From assembly GCF_013393905.1 (NCBI RefSeq), contig NZ_CP040272.1, forward strand, positions 6,457,501-6,521,500: DNA of 64,000 bases, written 5' to 3'. The first letter of the stretch is position 1. Each line of letters opens with the position of its first letter. The translations under genes and the position numbers were made by a program. The DNA comes from Nostoc sp. C052. Lineage in GTDB: Bacteria > Cyanobacteriota > Cyanobacteriia > Cyanobacteriales > Nostocaceae. The notes beneath the pieces were generated by a model that worked only from the letters and a program-made list of their open reading frames with translations, was not told where the DNA came from and searched no databases. This document shows, piece after piece, positions 37,251 through 46,421 of this stretch.

Positions 37251-37317
37251 TCATTAGTCATTAGTCCTTTTTTTAATACCCAATGCCCCATGCCCAACTA
37301 AGTTTAAAATAGCGTTT

Positions 37318-37578
37318 ATGGACGTAATACCACAGCAACCATCAGCACAATTTTTAACCCTGGAAGAGTCAGCAAAAGTAGACGCAGCTTTGTTGTCTTC
37401 CCCAGAAAAGTTTTTAACAAGATTGACAATTTCATCGCTGAAGCTTTTAAAGCATATTGCCCAAGAATACGGTGTTGCAATTGAAGATTTGACAGCACAG
37501 CAATTAATTGCTTGGTTTGAAGAAGATGGCAAAATTCGGCGTGAACAGGGAATTGAAGCTTCATACCTGAAATGGTAA
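37318..37578 (+). CDS. Conserved small protein of unknown function
   Basis: This 86-residue acidic, helical protein (PSAQFLTLEESAKVDAALLS, KFLTRLTISSLKLLKHIAQE, ENLTAQQLIAWFEEDG-like end) has no signal peptide or Cys. I recognise it only as a type of small cyanobacterial protein found after sufR; no function is known to me. It follows sufR by 67 bp on the same strand and ends with a strong terminator, so sufR and this gene may be one transcript. Confidence 0.7.
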   Translation: MDVIPQQPSAQFLTLEESAKVDAALLSSPEKFLTRLTISSLKLLKHIAQEYGVAIEDLTAQQLIAWFEEDGKIRREQGIEASYLKW

Positions 37579-37599
37579 ACTAGATATCAACTAATACTC

Positions 37600-37640
37600 A
37601 GAACCCCGACTGATCATCAAAAGTCGGGGTTCTATTTTTT
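37600..37640 (+). terminator. Rho-independent terminator
   Basis: AGAACCCCGACT (37600-37611) pairs with AGTCGGGGTTCT (37622-37633) and is followed by ATTTTTTT. This is the most canonical intrinsic terminator in the window and ends the 37318-37578 gene. Confidence 0.85.
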
Positions 37641-37654
37641 TAGGCAATATGGTT

Positions 37655-37703
37655 CTGAGTTTTTGAGACGCGATAAATCGCCGTCTCTACAAGTGTTTTT
37701 GGT
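37655..37703 (-). repeat. GAGACGGCGATTTATCGCGTCTC-type repeat, copy 1
   Basis: On the minus strand this reads ACACTTGTAGAGACGGCGAT followed by TTATCGCGTCTC. It is the inverted relative of the copies at 49011-49079 and 52591-52659, and a part copy at 48291-48320. The unit folds as a hairpin (GCGAT/ATCGC with outer GAGAC/GTCTC). Confidence 0.65.
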
Positions 37704-37760
37704 TTATCTGAATTTTCCAAGGGAAATTAGATCATGTTCAATCAGGTGAACTCACATTAA

Positions 37761-38252
37761 TCAAATATTTAAATCGCGTAGAGCCAAACGAATTTGTTCT
37801 ACACGCCTGCGGTTGACACCGAGATCCGATTCTCCCACGCGAGATGCCGAACGCAGATGAATTACAGACTCATTGGGAGGTAAATAAAACTCTACATCAT
37901 CAACAAATTGGAAGATGCGGCTTTTAGAAAGGGCATGAATGTAATTATCTGTCTGTTCTATAACTTCTGTGCGAGGAACAACACTGATTACTTTTAGTAA
38001 AGTTTCTTTCGCTACATTGCGGTCTACATGATAAGGAATCGGGTCAATGGCGTGTTTTTTATCTGCGTTTTGACTGACAACACAGTTGTCTGAAGCCGGA
38101 CAAGAACTCAGATGACCATTATCAACTCCCAAAGCAGAAGAAGCAGCCCAAGTAGCCCCAGTAAATATGAAACTACTAATTAAAGTTAGGAGTATTGCAA
38201 AAGTGACACTCCATAAGAGTCGTTGTGTGATAGATGTTAGCAGACGGGACAT
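37761..38252 (-). CDS. DUF1499 family protein, exported
   Basis: From the ATG at 38250-38252 (MSRLLTSITQRLLWS) this is 163 residues; a further ATG six codons upstream is possible. A membrane segment lies at about residues 11-36. The rest matches DUF1499: NGHLSSCPASDNCVVSQ, DPIPYH, the VISVVPRTEVIEQTDNYIHA strand and FVDDVEFYLPPNESVIHLRS, and SDLGVNRRRVEQIR. The biochemical function of DUF1499 is not known. It should sit in the periplasm or thylakoid lumen. The gene is monocistronic. Confidence 0.82.
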   Translation of the reverse strand: MSRLLTSITQRLLWSVTFAILLTLISSFIFTGATWAASSALGVDNGHLSSCPASDNCVVSQNADKKHAIDPIPYHVDRNVAKETLLKVISVVPRTEVIEQTDNYIHALSKSRIFQFVDDVEFYLPPNESVIHLRSASRVGESDLGVNRRRVEQIRLALRDLNI

Positions 38253-38480
38253 GATAAATTTATGCCTCAAGATTTAAATAGCACATTCCTCTTGCCATTA
38301 TTGCTGACAATAAGGGAATCAAGCTAAAAAGTGACCAATAATTCAGATTTTCATTGACTACGAACCCAAAATCATTACTAGGGGTTGCTACTGCATTCCC
38401 TGGTGATTCCAGCTTTAACTCAGTTGAATGGCTGGTATCAGCTTTGTTGTGGCCAACGTTAGAAAGTTTGATGGTTGTAG

Positions 38481-38753
38481 ATGAACATAGGAATAATCGA
38501 GTCTTACAATAACGGATTTTTAGACGTTATACCAGAGGGTGAAGACAGCGACTATTGGCAAATTGCAGCTATACATATCAATGGCCAAGCTTACTGCCCT
38601 ACTCCTCGGCTTTATCGTTCAGAAAAAGTGGCATTAGCAAAAGCTGCACAAATTTATGATTGGCTAGCTGACCATGAACACCAAATCAGTAATGGGGCTT
38701 GTAACTGTTCTGAATTGAAACTCGTGCTGTGGCAGCAACCAAAAGTATCTTAG
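38481..38753 (+). CDS. Conserved small protein of unknown function
   Basis: This 90-residue protein (MNIGIIESYNNGFLDVIPEG, CPTPRLYRSEKVALAKAAQI, ISNGACNCSELKLVLW) is soluble, with Cys residues at the end (CNC) that might be structural. It looks like a real gene because of its well-formed terminator just downstream, but I cannot assign a family or function. Confidence 0.6.
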   Translation: MNIGIIESYNNGFLDVIPEGEDSDYWQIAAIHINGQAYCPTPRLYRSEKVALAKAAQIYDWLADHEHQISNGACNCSELKLVLWQQPKVS

Positions 38754-38819
38754 CAATTTTAGATTTTGGATTCAAAAATTTTTTGATTCATACCATATCT
38801 CAATCTGGCAGTCATGAAA

Positions 38820-38850
38820 AAAGCACCTTAAGAACAGGTGCTTTTATTTA
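38820..38850 (+). terminator. Intrinsic terminator
   Basis: AAAGCACCT (38820-38828) and AGGTGCTTT (38836-38844) form a 9-bp stem with a 7-base loop followed by TATTTA. It lies 67 bases past the 38481-38753 gene. Confidence 0.75.
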
Positions 38851-38879
38851 AAATAAGAGTACTCCAAGTAAAAAATGCT

Positions 38880-38966
38880 CAGTTGTCATTGCGAGCGAAG
38901 CGAAGCAATCGCAAAGACTGGGATTGCTTCGCTCTCTACGAGACGCTACGCGAACGCAATGACGGG
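38880..38966. repeat. Dispersed palindromic repeat (GCGAAGCAATCGC type)
   Basis: GTCATTGCGAGCGAAGC at the left and its near-complement GCGAACGCAATGAC at the right flank an internal GAAGCAATC / GATTGCTTC pair and a CTCTACGAGACGCTACGC module. The same modules occur at 23640-23800 and 48735-48885. Confidence 0.65.
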
Positions 38967-39025
38967 TTTTGGGTCATTTATTTTTTGGAATACTCTAAAT
39001 AACATTTGACTTTTCAAATAATTAT

Positions 39026-39661
39026 TTAAGGATTGTAATTGTTAGTCCGGGGAGTGCGAGTACCAGCTACGGCTCCTATCATTGCAGTTACTAAACCCAA
39101 CAAGGAACCAAGCACAAACCACCACAATCCTGAACGTACATTTGCTGCAATATCACGTGTTTGTTGAGCTGTTACATTTGCTCGTGGAATATTGGAGACT
39201 CCACCTTGCTGTTGTACCTGGTTTATAACTTCCCCAGCGTTGGAAGCAGCAACACCAAAAGCACCGGATACTCCACTTGCAAAGAGCCACGAGCTAACTG
39301 CCAAAGTCGTTGCCCAAAGAATTGCACCATTGAGAAGAGCTGTATTGCGGCTCATCGGCCCACAAGCACGGGCTGTTACCCAACCACCAATAAATAGGGA
39401 AATTAACAATGCGATCGTTGACCAAAGCCCTGCACTACCTGCAACGTTAGGGGCGATTGTTCTGGGTGCGCCTGAACTTTCAACTGTACCAGCTGCGATC
39501 GCACCAATTATAGAACTCAAAATTAATTGTGTAGCTAAAGAAACCAACAAGCCAGCAATAATCGGTCCCCAACGAACACGATCGTGATATTCAGCTATTC
39601 TGCCTGCTACCACGGTATCAGTAGATATAACTTCATTGCCTGTCCTATTTACGTATGACAT
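39026..39661 (-). CDS. Integral membrane protein of unknown function
   Basis: This 211-residue protein has four predicted membrane helices (about 33-58, 77-98, 107-130 and 177-200), with a soluble Gln/Asn-rich loop (about 135-175) between the third and fourth. The N-terminal 28 residues are polar. Glycine-rich helix packing is evident (GAIAAGTVESS, GWVTARACG). I do not recognise a named family beyond conserved cyanobacterial membrane protein. It is monocistronic. Confidence 0.7.
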   Translation of the reverse strand: MSYVNRTGNEVISTDTVVAGRIAEYHDRVRWGPIIAGLLVSLATQLILSSIIGAIAAGTVESSGAPRTIAPNVAGSAGLWSTIALLISLFIGGWVTARACGPMSRNTALLNGAILWATTLAVSSWLFASGVSGAFGVAASNAGEVINQVQQQGGVSNIPRANVTAQQTRDIAANVRSGLWWFVLGSLLGLVTAMIGAVAGTRTPRTNNYNP

Positions 39662-40050
39662 CGCTTATGTTCTCCAATGCTGTTTCAGCAAAGTTACTAC
39701 TCAGGTATATTTATCTTTATGCTTAAAATTAAATAACTAAATCATCTGTTTTTATCTCTATCAATAGAAAGAATTAACAGGTATATCTTTAGTGATAAAA
39801 CAGACTTTATTTCACGTTTTTTAATACAATTTATTATTTATTAATATCTGAATAATTATTGATAAGTCTTCAATATTAAAGTTTTTAAAATAAAACTAAA
39901 TTATTTATTTTTTACAAAAAGTAGCTTGAGTAATATATGTAATTAAACTTAATAAAAAACTGAATCACGTTAGGGAGTTCCCTACTCTTGAGGATAGGCA
40001 AGCTAAGTAAAATGTCTCATAGAGAGCATTATTAATAATTACGAATTACT
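39662..40050. other. AT-rich spacer
   Basis: This stretch lies between two minus-strand genes, is very AT-rich, and contains no supported frame or clear structure. It must contain the promoter of the membrane protein gene at 39026-39661. Confidence 0.5.
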
Positions 40051-40377
40051 TTAACGCATCCTCACAGCTGTACCAGTGGCAGTAATCAGCAAAAGAACTC
40101 CTGATTGGTCAAGATTGATTGTGCCAGTATCAATTTCAATTCCGATTACAGCATTTGCTCCTAAACGTTGGGCGCGTTGCTCTAACTCTTCTAGTGCTTT
40201 GCGTTGACCCTGCTCAAATAGACGCTCATAGCTAGCAGTACGTCCACCAATAATATCGCGAATTCCAGCCAAAAAATCTCGCAAGAAATTGCTGCCGTAG
40301 ACTACTTCTGCTGTCACAATACCTAAATATGAATCAATCACGGCTCCTTGAATCACATCAGTTGTAGTTATAATCAT
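40051..40377 (-). CDS. YbjQ/UPF0145 family protein
   Basis: This 108-residue protein has the YbjQ pattern: VIDSYLGIVTAEVVYGSNFL, an RDIIGGRTASYERLFEQGQR segment, and LGANAVIGIEIDTGTI. It probably forms a pentameric ring like other members of the family; the domain has been called heavy-metal-binding, but no metal-binding Cys is present. The function is unknown. It is a stand-alone gene with spacer on both sides. Confidence 0.85.
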   Translation of the reverse strand: MIITTTDVIQGAVIDSYLGIVTAEVVYGSNFLRDFLAGIRDIIGGRTASYERLFEQGQRKALEELEQRAQRLGANAVIGIEIDTGTINLDQSGVLLLITATGTAVRMR

Positions 40378-41012
40378 AAGTTAACCTTCTAGTTAGGATA
40401 TATGAGATGTTTATCGAAATAATTGAGCAATTGTAACTTTGATTACAGAATATAAGTTTGATAAATATCCTCTTACACAATTTTAGATTGCGCTTTGACC
40501 TTTAATATTGTTCTAAACAGAAACCAGAATTTCAAGGAACATTTGACTGATTAAATTTATCTTACCGTGTAATGACCAAAGAATGATGTGAATGCCTAGA
40601 TGATGACTTCTCAAAAGGTAGTATCAAGAACTATAAATTGGATACAGAGTCAGCAAAATTTTAAATGAAATAAAAAACAGGAATGAATCTTAAACCCTGT
40701 AAGCTTGGCACATCAACGTCTAGGATTAAGTCAGATGCCTGTTGAAATTTTTCGAGTAGCACGTATAACTACTGACTAAAAAAGGTGTCATTTTGCGTTT
40801 GTACTGGTTTATATGTAGGGTAACTGGATGTGAAAGTTGATATCTTACACTTTATCCTTCAGTGAAAACTCTGTTACGCAGTGCTGATTGTAAAGGAAAG
40901 ATAAATGAACTATTAACATCTTAACCAATACGAATAAATACAGTTTTCAAAAGTCCATATTTTTGTTTTAATGTACAAGAAAAAAGTTCTCTAAAATTTC
41001 AGGAAATTTACT
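40378..41012. other. Gene-free spacer before the TPR gene
   Basis: No credible frame or strong hairpin was seen in these 635 bases. The left end should hold the promoter of the YbjQ-type gene and the right end that of the TPR gene, where AGGAAA (41001-41006) precedes a GTG start. Confidence 0.5.
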
Positions 41013-41693
41013 GTGTACAAGCCAACATCATTCGTGTTTAGCGTGGTGTTACTAGGATGTTTTACCTTCACCATACCTTCAGTAGCTCAGGCTCAGGTAT
41101 TAGTGGCACAAGCCAAAAACCCAGAGTTAAAGCAACTGCTAGAAGAAGGACGGAGGCTAGTGGATGCCGGTGATTATGGTGGTGCGATCGCTGTTTATCA
41201 ACAAGCGGCTAGTTTAGATCCCAAGAATGCTAAAATCCATTCAGGCATTGGGTATTTGTACGCTCAACAGGGAAATTACCAGGCAGCATTAACAGCTTAT
41301 CGTAAAGCGATCGCAATCAACCCTAACAACAGTGATTTTTACTACGCTGTCGGCTACATCAAGGCGAATTTGGGCGACACACCAGGAGCAAAGGAAGGCT
41401 ACCGTCGTGCCATACAGCTGAACCGTAACAACGTTAACGCCTATTTAGGATTGGCTGTGACGCAATCGCGAATGGGAGACTATAATGCAGCTACTTGGGC
41501 ATACCAACAAGCCATCGACTTGGATAAAAACAACGCCCAAACTTATGAGTTAATGGGGTCGATGTATAAACAGCGACGACAAACCAAACAAGCGAACAGC
41601 TTGCTTCAGAAAGCCCGTGATTTGTACAAGCGTCGCAACGACTCAGGTGGCGTAGAAAGGGTAGAAGCCATGCTGCGGCAGTTAGGAGGATGA
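41013..41693 (+). CDS. Exported tetratricopeptide repeat protein
   Basis: This 226-residue protein starts at a GTG preceded by AGGAAA. An export signal is present (about residues 1-28). It ends either at a lipobox-like LLGC (Cys16) or at the AQAQ site, so it is a lipoprotein or a soluble periplasmic protein. The rest is four to five TPR units (for example AIAVYQQAASLDPKNAKIHS and ALTAYRKAIAINPNN), which are protein-docking scaffolds. It is convergent with the ABC ATPase gene, the two stop codons being only 2 bases apart. Confidence 0.85.
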   Translation: MYKPTSFVFSVVLLGCFTFTIPSVAQAQVLVAQAKNPELKQLLEEGRRLVDAGDYGGAIAVYQQAASLDPKNAKIHSGIGYLYAQQGNYQAALTAYRKAIAINPNNSDFYYAVGYIKANLGDTPGAKEGYRRAIQLNRNNVNAYLGLAVTQSRMGDYNAATWAYQQAIDLDKNNAQTYELMGSMYKQRRQTKQANSLLQKARDLYKRRNDSGGVERVEAMLRQLGG

Positions 41694-41695
41694 GG

Positions 41696-42598
41696 TTAAT
41701 CTAACTGGCGTCCCGTTAATTCTACAAAAATATCTTCCAGATTAGAGGGACGCACCATCATTCCGGTTTTATCGGGCTGTTCATTCAAGTAGATATTTGC
41801 TGCTTCCAAAGATGGGAAAAACAGATATTCCCAACTACGAGCGCCATCACTTCCCACATCAGACACACCTAATTGTTTCATCACCAAACCTTCACCGTGA
41901 GCAGAACGCAGCTGTTGTAAAGTTCCCAAAGAAATCAATTTACCGCTATCCATAATACCGATGCGTCCTGGCTTGGTAGAGCCAAAGGCATCGCACAAAA
42001 ATTCGACCTCATCCATATAATGGGTCGTCAGTAGCATCGTCATCCCTTGTTTATTTAAATCCCGAATAATTTCCCAGAGGCGTCGCCTGGTTTGGGGGTC
42101 TAGTCCTACCGTTGGTTCATCCAAAAACAAAATTTGCGGTTGATGCAATAAAGCTCTCGCAATCTGCAACCGTCGTTTCATACCCCCAGACAGGGTTTTT
42201 ACCAAATCATCACGTTTTTCTGCTAGTTCAACATACTCTAGCCATTGATTAATCAATTTTTGCCGCTGCGGGTTACTAATGTGATGTAGTCTCCCGTGCA
42301 GTTCCATATTTTCCCAAACGGTTAAATCATTATCTACACTGACTTGTTGCAAGACTACGCCAATACTCTGTTTTGCTAATATTGCTTGGCTTGTCACATC
42401 ATATCCACCTACTTCTATGCGTCCTTGAGATGGTTTGGTGAGTGTAGTCAGCATCCGAATTGTGGTTGATTTACCTGCACCGTTTGGGCCAAGTAGAGCA
42501 AATATCTCTCCTGCTTCAATTTTGAATGACAGGTCATTGACTACAGGTATATTGTTGTAAAACTTGTAGACATTTTCTAAAAAGACAGCAGCAGTCAC
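41696..42598 (-). CDS. DrrA-like ABC exporter ATPase
   Basis: This 300-residue ATPase has Walker A GPNGAGKST (about residues 36-44), signature LSGGMKRRLQIARAL, Walker B ILFLDEPTVGLDPQ and a C-terminal extension of about 80 residues with GLVMKQLGVSDV and NLEDIFVELTGRQ, typical of DrrA/CcmA-type drug or lipid exporters. The permease that should pair with it is not adjacent: the gene downstream is a convergent TPR gene. The first residues MTAAVFLENVYKFYNNIP make the start sure. Confidence 0.88.
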   Translation of the reverse strand: MTAAVFLENVYKFYNNIPVVNDLSFKIEAGEIFALLGPNGAGKSTTIRMLTTLTKPSQGRIEVGGYDVTSQAILAKQSIGVVLQQVSVDNDLTVWENMELHGRLHHISNPQRQKLINQWLEYVELAEKRDDLVKTLSGGMKRRLQIARALLHQPQILFLDEPTVGLDPQTRRRLWEIIRDLNKQGMTMLLTTHYMDEVEFLCDAFGSTKPGRIGIMDSGKLISLGTLQQLRSAHGEGLVMKQLGVSDVGSDGARSWEYLFFPSLEAANIYLNEQPDKTGMMVRPSNLEDIFVELTGRQLD

Positions 42599-42988
42599 GT
42601 CGCTTCGCTCCGAATTAAAAATTCAAAATTAACAAACTAATTTCGGTCATAGATAAATTTGCTCGTATAATTTCTTAATCAAGATTACCATTCTGAATTA
42701 CATCAAACTAAATATATTTTATGAACCCTGAGATAACTCAATCTTTACTTAGGGACTTCCAAATAAAAAAATGCCCACCCCACAATCAATATTGGGTAAT
42801 TTATTTGTGGGAAATCCTTTACACCTCAATTTTTTCTTAGTCTGCGGAGGGATAGGGATGCAGAGGTAAGCGCAGATAATTCGCTATGACACCTGAGTAT
42901 TCTTGCTATGCGATCGCAAAACTACATAATTCGGTAAGATTGGGTAAAGCAATTTTTGCGCTTGTTAAACAAAGGCATCAGCAAACCC
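42599..42988. other. Divergent spacer between ABC ATPase and DMT transporter
   Basis: No gene is supported; short frames overlap the start of the transporter gene. The spacer must hold both promoters. A loose CCCACAA/TTTGTGGG inverted repeat lies at about 42776-42812. Confidence 0.45.
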
Positions 42989-44056
42989 ATGCAACTGAAA
43001 CTCAGTGCATCTCGACTTCCCTTCGCCCCACTCCTGTTAATCGCCCCCTTTTTTCTATGGGGAACGGCAATGGTAGCCATGAAAGGAGTGATACCCCATA
43101 CCACACCGCTATTTATGGCAGGAGTGCGTTTGATACCAGCAGGGGTGTTAATTCTGATTGCAGCAGCATTTATGGGTAAACCCCAGCCGAAAGGTTGGGC
43201 TGCATGGCTGTGGATTGCCTTATTTGCCCTAGTTGATGGGACGCTATTTCAAGGGTTTTTGGCAGAGGGATTAGTCAGAACCAGTGCAGGGTTAGGGTCT
43301 GTGATGATTGACTCACAACCCTTAGCTGTTGCATTGATGTCGTTGTGGTTATTCCAAGAACACATTGGTTTTTGGGGATGGCTGGGGCTAGGCTTGGGAG
43401 TCACAGGTATTAGTTTAATTGGTTTACCTGATGAGTGGATTTTACATTTTCTCGACTCAGGCGCAAATATTACAATAGGCAACTGGCAAGATTTGTTTGC
43501 TAGTGGTGAGTGGTTAATGCTGTTAGCAGCGCTATCAATGGCAGTGGGAACAGTTTTAATTCGGTTTGTGTGCCGACATGCTGACCCAGTAAGCGCTACA
43601 GGATGGCACATGATTCTGGGTGGATTGCCACTATGGGGAGTTTCATCAGTTGTCGAATCACAGCAATGGGAGAATCTGGGAGGATCTGATTTAGCGGCTT
43701 TGAGTTATGCTACTGTATTTGGCAGTGCGATCGCCTATGGTTTATTTTTCTACTTTGCCTCTAGTGGCAGTCTCACTAGTCTTAGTTCCCTCACCTTCCT
43801 CACACCCGTCTTTGCGCTACTATTTGGCAATCTTTTTCTATCGGAAGTCCTTAGTCCATTGCAGTGGATAGGAGTATTTCTCACTTTAATTAGCATCTAT
43901 CTAATTAACCAACGTGATGCTTTATCAGGACAAAATGACACAATTACCGTCGGCGAAATAGCTAACATACAGCAACCAGTTTTAGAAAAATCTGCTAAAA
44001 AATTGAACCCCATAAGTCTAGTAGTCAGAGAATCTGAACCAGAAACTTTACCCTAA
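42989..44056 (+). CDS. EamA/DMT-superfamily transporter
   Basis: From ATG 42989 (MQLKLSASRLPFAPLLL) this is 355 residues; a longer frame to 42956 is possible. About ten membrane helices arranged as two EamA repeats are seen (first repeat about 15-145 with LLIAPFFLWGTAMVAMKGV, second about 175-310 with LLAALSMAVGTVLIRFV and FLTPVFALLFGNLFLSEVLS). Members export amino acids, drugs or other metabolites; the substrate is unknown. A 45-residue polar tail is outside the membrane domain. Single gene, plus strand. Confidence 0.85.
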   Translation: MQLKLSASRLPFAPLLLIAPFFLWGTAMVAMKGVIPHTTPLFMAGVRLIPAGVLILIAAAFMGKPQPKGWAAWLWIALFALVDGTLFQGFLAEGLVRTSAGLGSVMIDSQPLAVALMSLWLFQEHIGFWGWLGLGLGVTGISLIGLPDEWILHFLDSGANITIGNWQDLFASGEWLMLLAALSMAVGTVLIRFVCRHADPVSATGWHMILGGLPLWGVSSVVESQQWENLGGSDLAALSYATVFGSAIAYGLFFYFASSGSLTSLSSLTFLTPVFALLFGNLFLSEVLSPLQWIGVFLTLISIYLINQRDALSGQNDTITVGEIANIQQPVLEKSAKKLNPISLVVRESEPETLP

Positions 44057-44069
44057 CTCGTTAAAATAA

Positions 44070-44130
44070 TTCGTAACTCGTAATACTCGCCTCCGGCGGG
44101 AAGCAAGCTACGTAGTTCGTAATTCGTAAT
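44070..44130. repeat. AATTCGTAACTCGTAAT-type repeat
   Basis: Copies of TTCGTAA / CTCGTAAT flank a CTCCGGCGGGAAGCAAGC core after the DMT transporter gene. A related AATTCGTAAT string is seen near 16740-16760. Confidence 0.5.
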
Positions 44131-44301
44131 CCAGTAGGAAGATGAAGGAGATGAGGGAGAACACCCAATCCCCATTACCCCTTATCCCCAGAGGGGGCCC
44201 CACCTTCCCCAATCCCCAAAAATGACAGTTAACATTTGGTCATCAAGAAGGTATTGTGGTATCGAAGACTTCAAAAGCACGTTTAGGCTAAAACTTGCAA
44301 T

Positions 44302-45042
44302 ATGAGGCTATGCCGTTCCTCAATTCTGATATTTACCTGTTTTTCTTGTGTGGGTTTTTACCCAAGTCGCTCAAGTATAGCCACACCTAACCTAGCACCT
44401 AAAATTTTAGAACTTCAAGCAAGTTCTATAGTTACTGCTAGTCCGGCTGTCTTGAGATATGGTAGTCGAAAATCAGATGTGCAGAGACTACAAACCCAAT
44501 TAAAGCAGTTGGGATACTACAGTGGTGCAGTAGATGGACAGTACACTACCAGTACGGAAATCGCTGTAGCTAAATTCCAGAAAGCAAAGGGTTTAAAAAT
44601 AGATGGTCTTACGGGATTGGAGACTAGTAAAAAACTGCAAGCTGCTTTGGCTACCAAAAATCAGATTATCACCTCTCCAATATTTGCCTCTCCTATTGCA
44701 ACTATTGCAACTTCTAAACCAACTGCAAAACCTAAGCCAAGCGAGAGAGGCTTTGTCTGGTGGTTAATATTTGCCATCGGAGTTATAGGATGTATAGGGG
44801 CGCTTTTTTACCTGCTGAGATGGTTTCGTCAGGTCAAACATGGCAATCTAACCAAAGTTCAAAAGTCCGAAATATCTAATACTAAAAGTTTAAGTGAAGC
44901 TAACAAAAAAACGATGATACCATCCTCACCAGAGACTATAACTAATCTACAAACAACTACGCCACCACCCCCCCTCCCCCACAATTGCTGCTACCAGAAA
45001 AAACTTCCCGTCTTGCTAAACTCAATATCGTTGACGAATTAA
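44302..45042 (+). CDS. Peptidoglycan-binding domain membrane protein (5' part of a broken gene)
   Basis: The frame gives 246 residues: an export signal (about 1-28), a PG_binding_1 domain (about 51-113, RYGSRKSDVQRLQTQLKQLG and FQKAKGLKIDGLTGLETSKK), a membrane helix (about 151-171) and a cytosolic part. It ends in an abnormal tail (PHNCCYQKKLPVLLNSISLTN region) created after the C-run at 44968-44980. Adding one C would join it in frame to the HEAT-repeat frame, giving an intact protein of about 390 residues. I therefore regard this as the 5' part of a frameshifted gene. Confidence 0.75.
   Translation: MRLCRSSILIFTCFSCVGFYPSRSSIATPNLAPKILELQASSIVTASPAVLRYGSRKSDVQRLQTQLKQLGYYSGAVDGQYTTSTEIAVAKFQKAKGLKIDGLTGLETSKKLQAALATKNQIITSPIFASPIATIATSKPTAKPKPSERGFVWWLIFAIGVIGCIGALFYLLRWFRQVKHGNLTKVQKSEISNTKSLSEANKKTMIPSSPETITNLQTTTPPPPLPHNCCYQKKLPVLLNSISLTN
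44968..44980. other. Poly-C frameshift tract
   Basis: Seven C, one T and five C lie at the point where the upstream peptidoglycan-binding frame and downstream HEAT frame would join. One extra C restores PPPQLLLPEKTSRLAKLN. Homopolymers like this are prone to slippage during replication or to sequencing error. Confidence 0.65.
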
Positions 45043-45470
45043 TTCAAGACTTACACAGTTCTGACCCCACAAAACGGCGCAAGGCTATTTGGGATTTGGG
45101 TCAGCAGGGAGATTCGCGGGCAATTCAACATCTAGTTGACTTGATGATTGATGCTGATTCTCAAGAAAGCAGTTTAATTTTGGCAGCTTTGGCAGAAATT
45201 GGTACTCGCGTACTCAAACCGATGAACCGTGCTTTAGCAATTTCAATCCAAGATGAAAGCCCACAGGTGCGGCAAAATGCGATCCGTGACCTGACACGCG
45301 TTTATGACATGATGGGTCAAATGACTCAGATGTTGCGCCATGCGCTGGAAGACCCAGACCCAGATGTCCAAGCAACAGCACGATATGCTTTAACTCAGAT
45401 GAATCGAATGCGTGGCTTGCCAGAACAACAAAGTCTACCGGAAAATTCAGACAAAAATTCACCTGAATAG
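44985..45470 (+). CDS. HEAT-repeat domain (3' part of the broken gene)
   Basis: This frame of about 161 residues has no good start of its own (TTG at 44985 within LLLPEKTS). It contains HEAT/Armadillo-like units: KRRKAIWDLGQQGDSRAIQ, ILAALAEIGTRVLKPMNRAL, VRQNAIRDLTRVYDMMGQMT and VQATARYALTQMNRMRGLP. HEAT units are protein-protein scaffolds. It overlaps the preceding frame by 58 bases in the +1 register. Read with the preceding frame, it would be the cytosolic part of a single membrane protein with a periplasmic peptidoglycan-binding domain. Confidence 0.7.
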   Translation: MLLPEKTSRLAKLNIVDELIQDLHSSDPTKRRKAIWDLGQQGDSRAIQHLVDLMIDADSQESSLILAALAEIGTRVLKPMNRALAISIQDESPQVRQNAIRDLTRVYDMMGQMTQMLRHALEDPDPDVQATARYALTQMNRMRGLPEQQSLPENSDKNSPE

Positions 45471-45583
45471 AATAGAAATCATTCGATTTTAGATTTTTTC
45501 TTCAATCCAAAATTGGAAACGCATCTTTGTTGCCACCTAAAATTTAAAATTGACAGTGGAGCAAGTTTAAATCTGCTGTCAGC

Positions 45584-46039
45584 CTAAAAATATTTTAACT
45601 GGATTTTGATATTGGTATCCGGGCCTGCGACTAAAAATGCTGCCTCGCTAAATTTGGGCGCTCTGGTGCGAATCTCTGGGTTGCTGGAAAATCCAAAGCC
45701 TTCGCTTGGTATACCCAAGATATTGCGATTAAGAATGCGGTCATTATTTTGATCGTGGAAGACAGCAACGGCGTAACTACCTGCTTTCAAATTGTCAAAA
45801 GTAATGGGTAAGGGATTGTCAGTAATTTTGGTACACTGCTTTTGTAAGACGCGATCGCGATCGCTAGGAAATCCTTCACTGCTTGCAAATATACTCGCAC
45901 AGACTTGTCCTTCTTTATTTTTCAAGCCATCTATTTCCACAGTAAGTTTGCCGTTAAAATTTGCCTTGGCACTCAATGACCATGCCAGATTTCCCAGAAC
46001 TGCTAATAGTAGCAGACTAACTCTCAATCCTTTAACCAT
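45584..46039 (-). CDS. DUF2141 family exported protein
   Basis: From the ATG at 46037-46039 (MVKGLRVSLLLLAVLGN) this is 151 residues with a signal peptide to about residue 26 (SAKAN). The mature part matches DUF2141: GKLTVEIDGLKNKEGQVCAS, LPITFDNLKAGSYAVAVFHD, NRNILGIPSEGFGFSSN and IKIQLKYF. The fold is a beta-sandwich; the function is unknown. A 24-codon upstream extension lacks a signal-like start and was not used. Confidence 0.85.
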   Translation of the reverse strand: MVKGLRVSLLLLAVLGNLAWSLSAKANFNGKLTVEIDGLKNKEGQVCASIFASSEGFPSDRDRVLQKQCTKITDNPLPITFDNLKAGSYAVAVFHDQNNDRILNRNILGIPSEGFGFSSNPEIRTRAPKFSEAAFLVAGPDTNIKIQLKYF

Positions 46040-46421
46040 AAAATTTTCACAGAATAAAATAAGTTTTGCTGAAATTAAGTTTTCACTTGCATTAATACCG
46101 CGCAGACTCATACTGACATTATTCAGTCAATACTTGCAAGCATCTGGCTATATTTCATCTCTTGACACATCTGTAAATATGAATATTCTTTAGAAATATT
46201 ATTCAGAAATAATTATATGTACTTTCTAAAACAGTTAAGTTGTCTTTACCTTATCTTTAAAATAGTGCAAAAATATCTTTCCTGTTCCCTACCTCAACGA
46301 GTAATTTCACAACTGATTTAGGATTCCTATATCAATAAAAAATACGGTAGAAAGTTGTAAGCAATTTATACAATATACTTTAACTACCGTATAACGACTG
46401 TTTTGATTTTTAATCTTGCTT
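46040..46421. other. Spacer between amt and the DUF2141 gene
   Basis: ATACGGTAG (46342-46350) pairs with CTACCGTAT (46384-46392) just beyond the amt stop (minus strand) and may end the amt transcript, though without a clear T-run. The rest is AT-rich with no supported frame. Confidence 0.5.
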
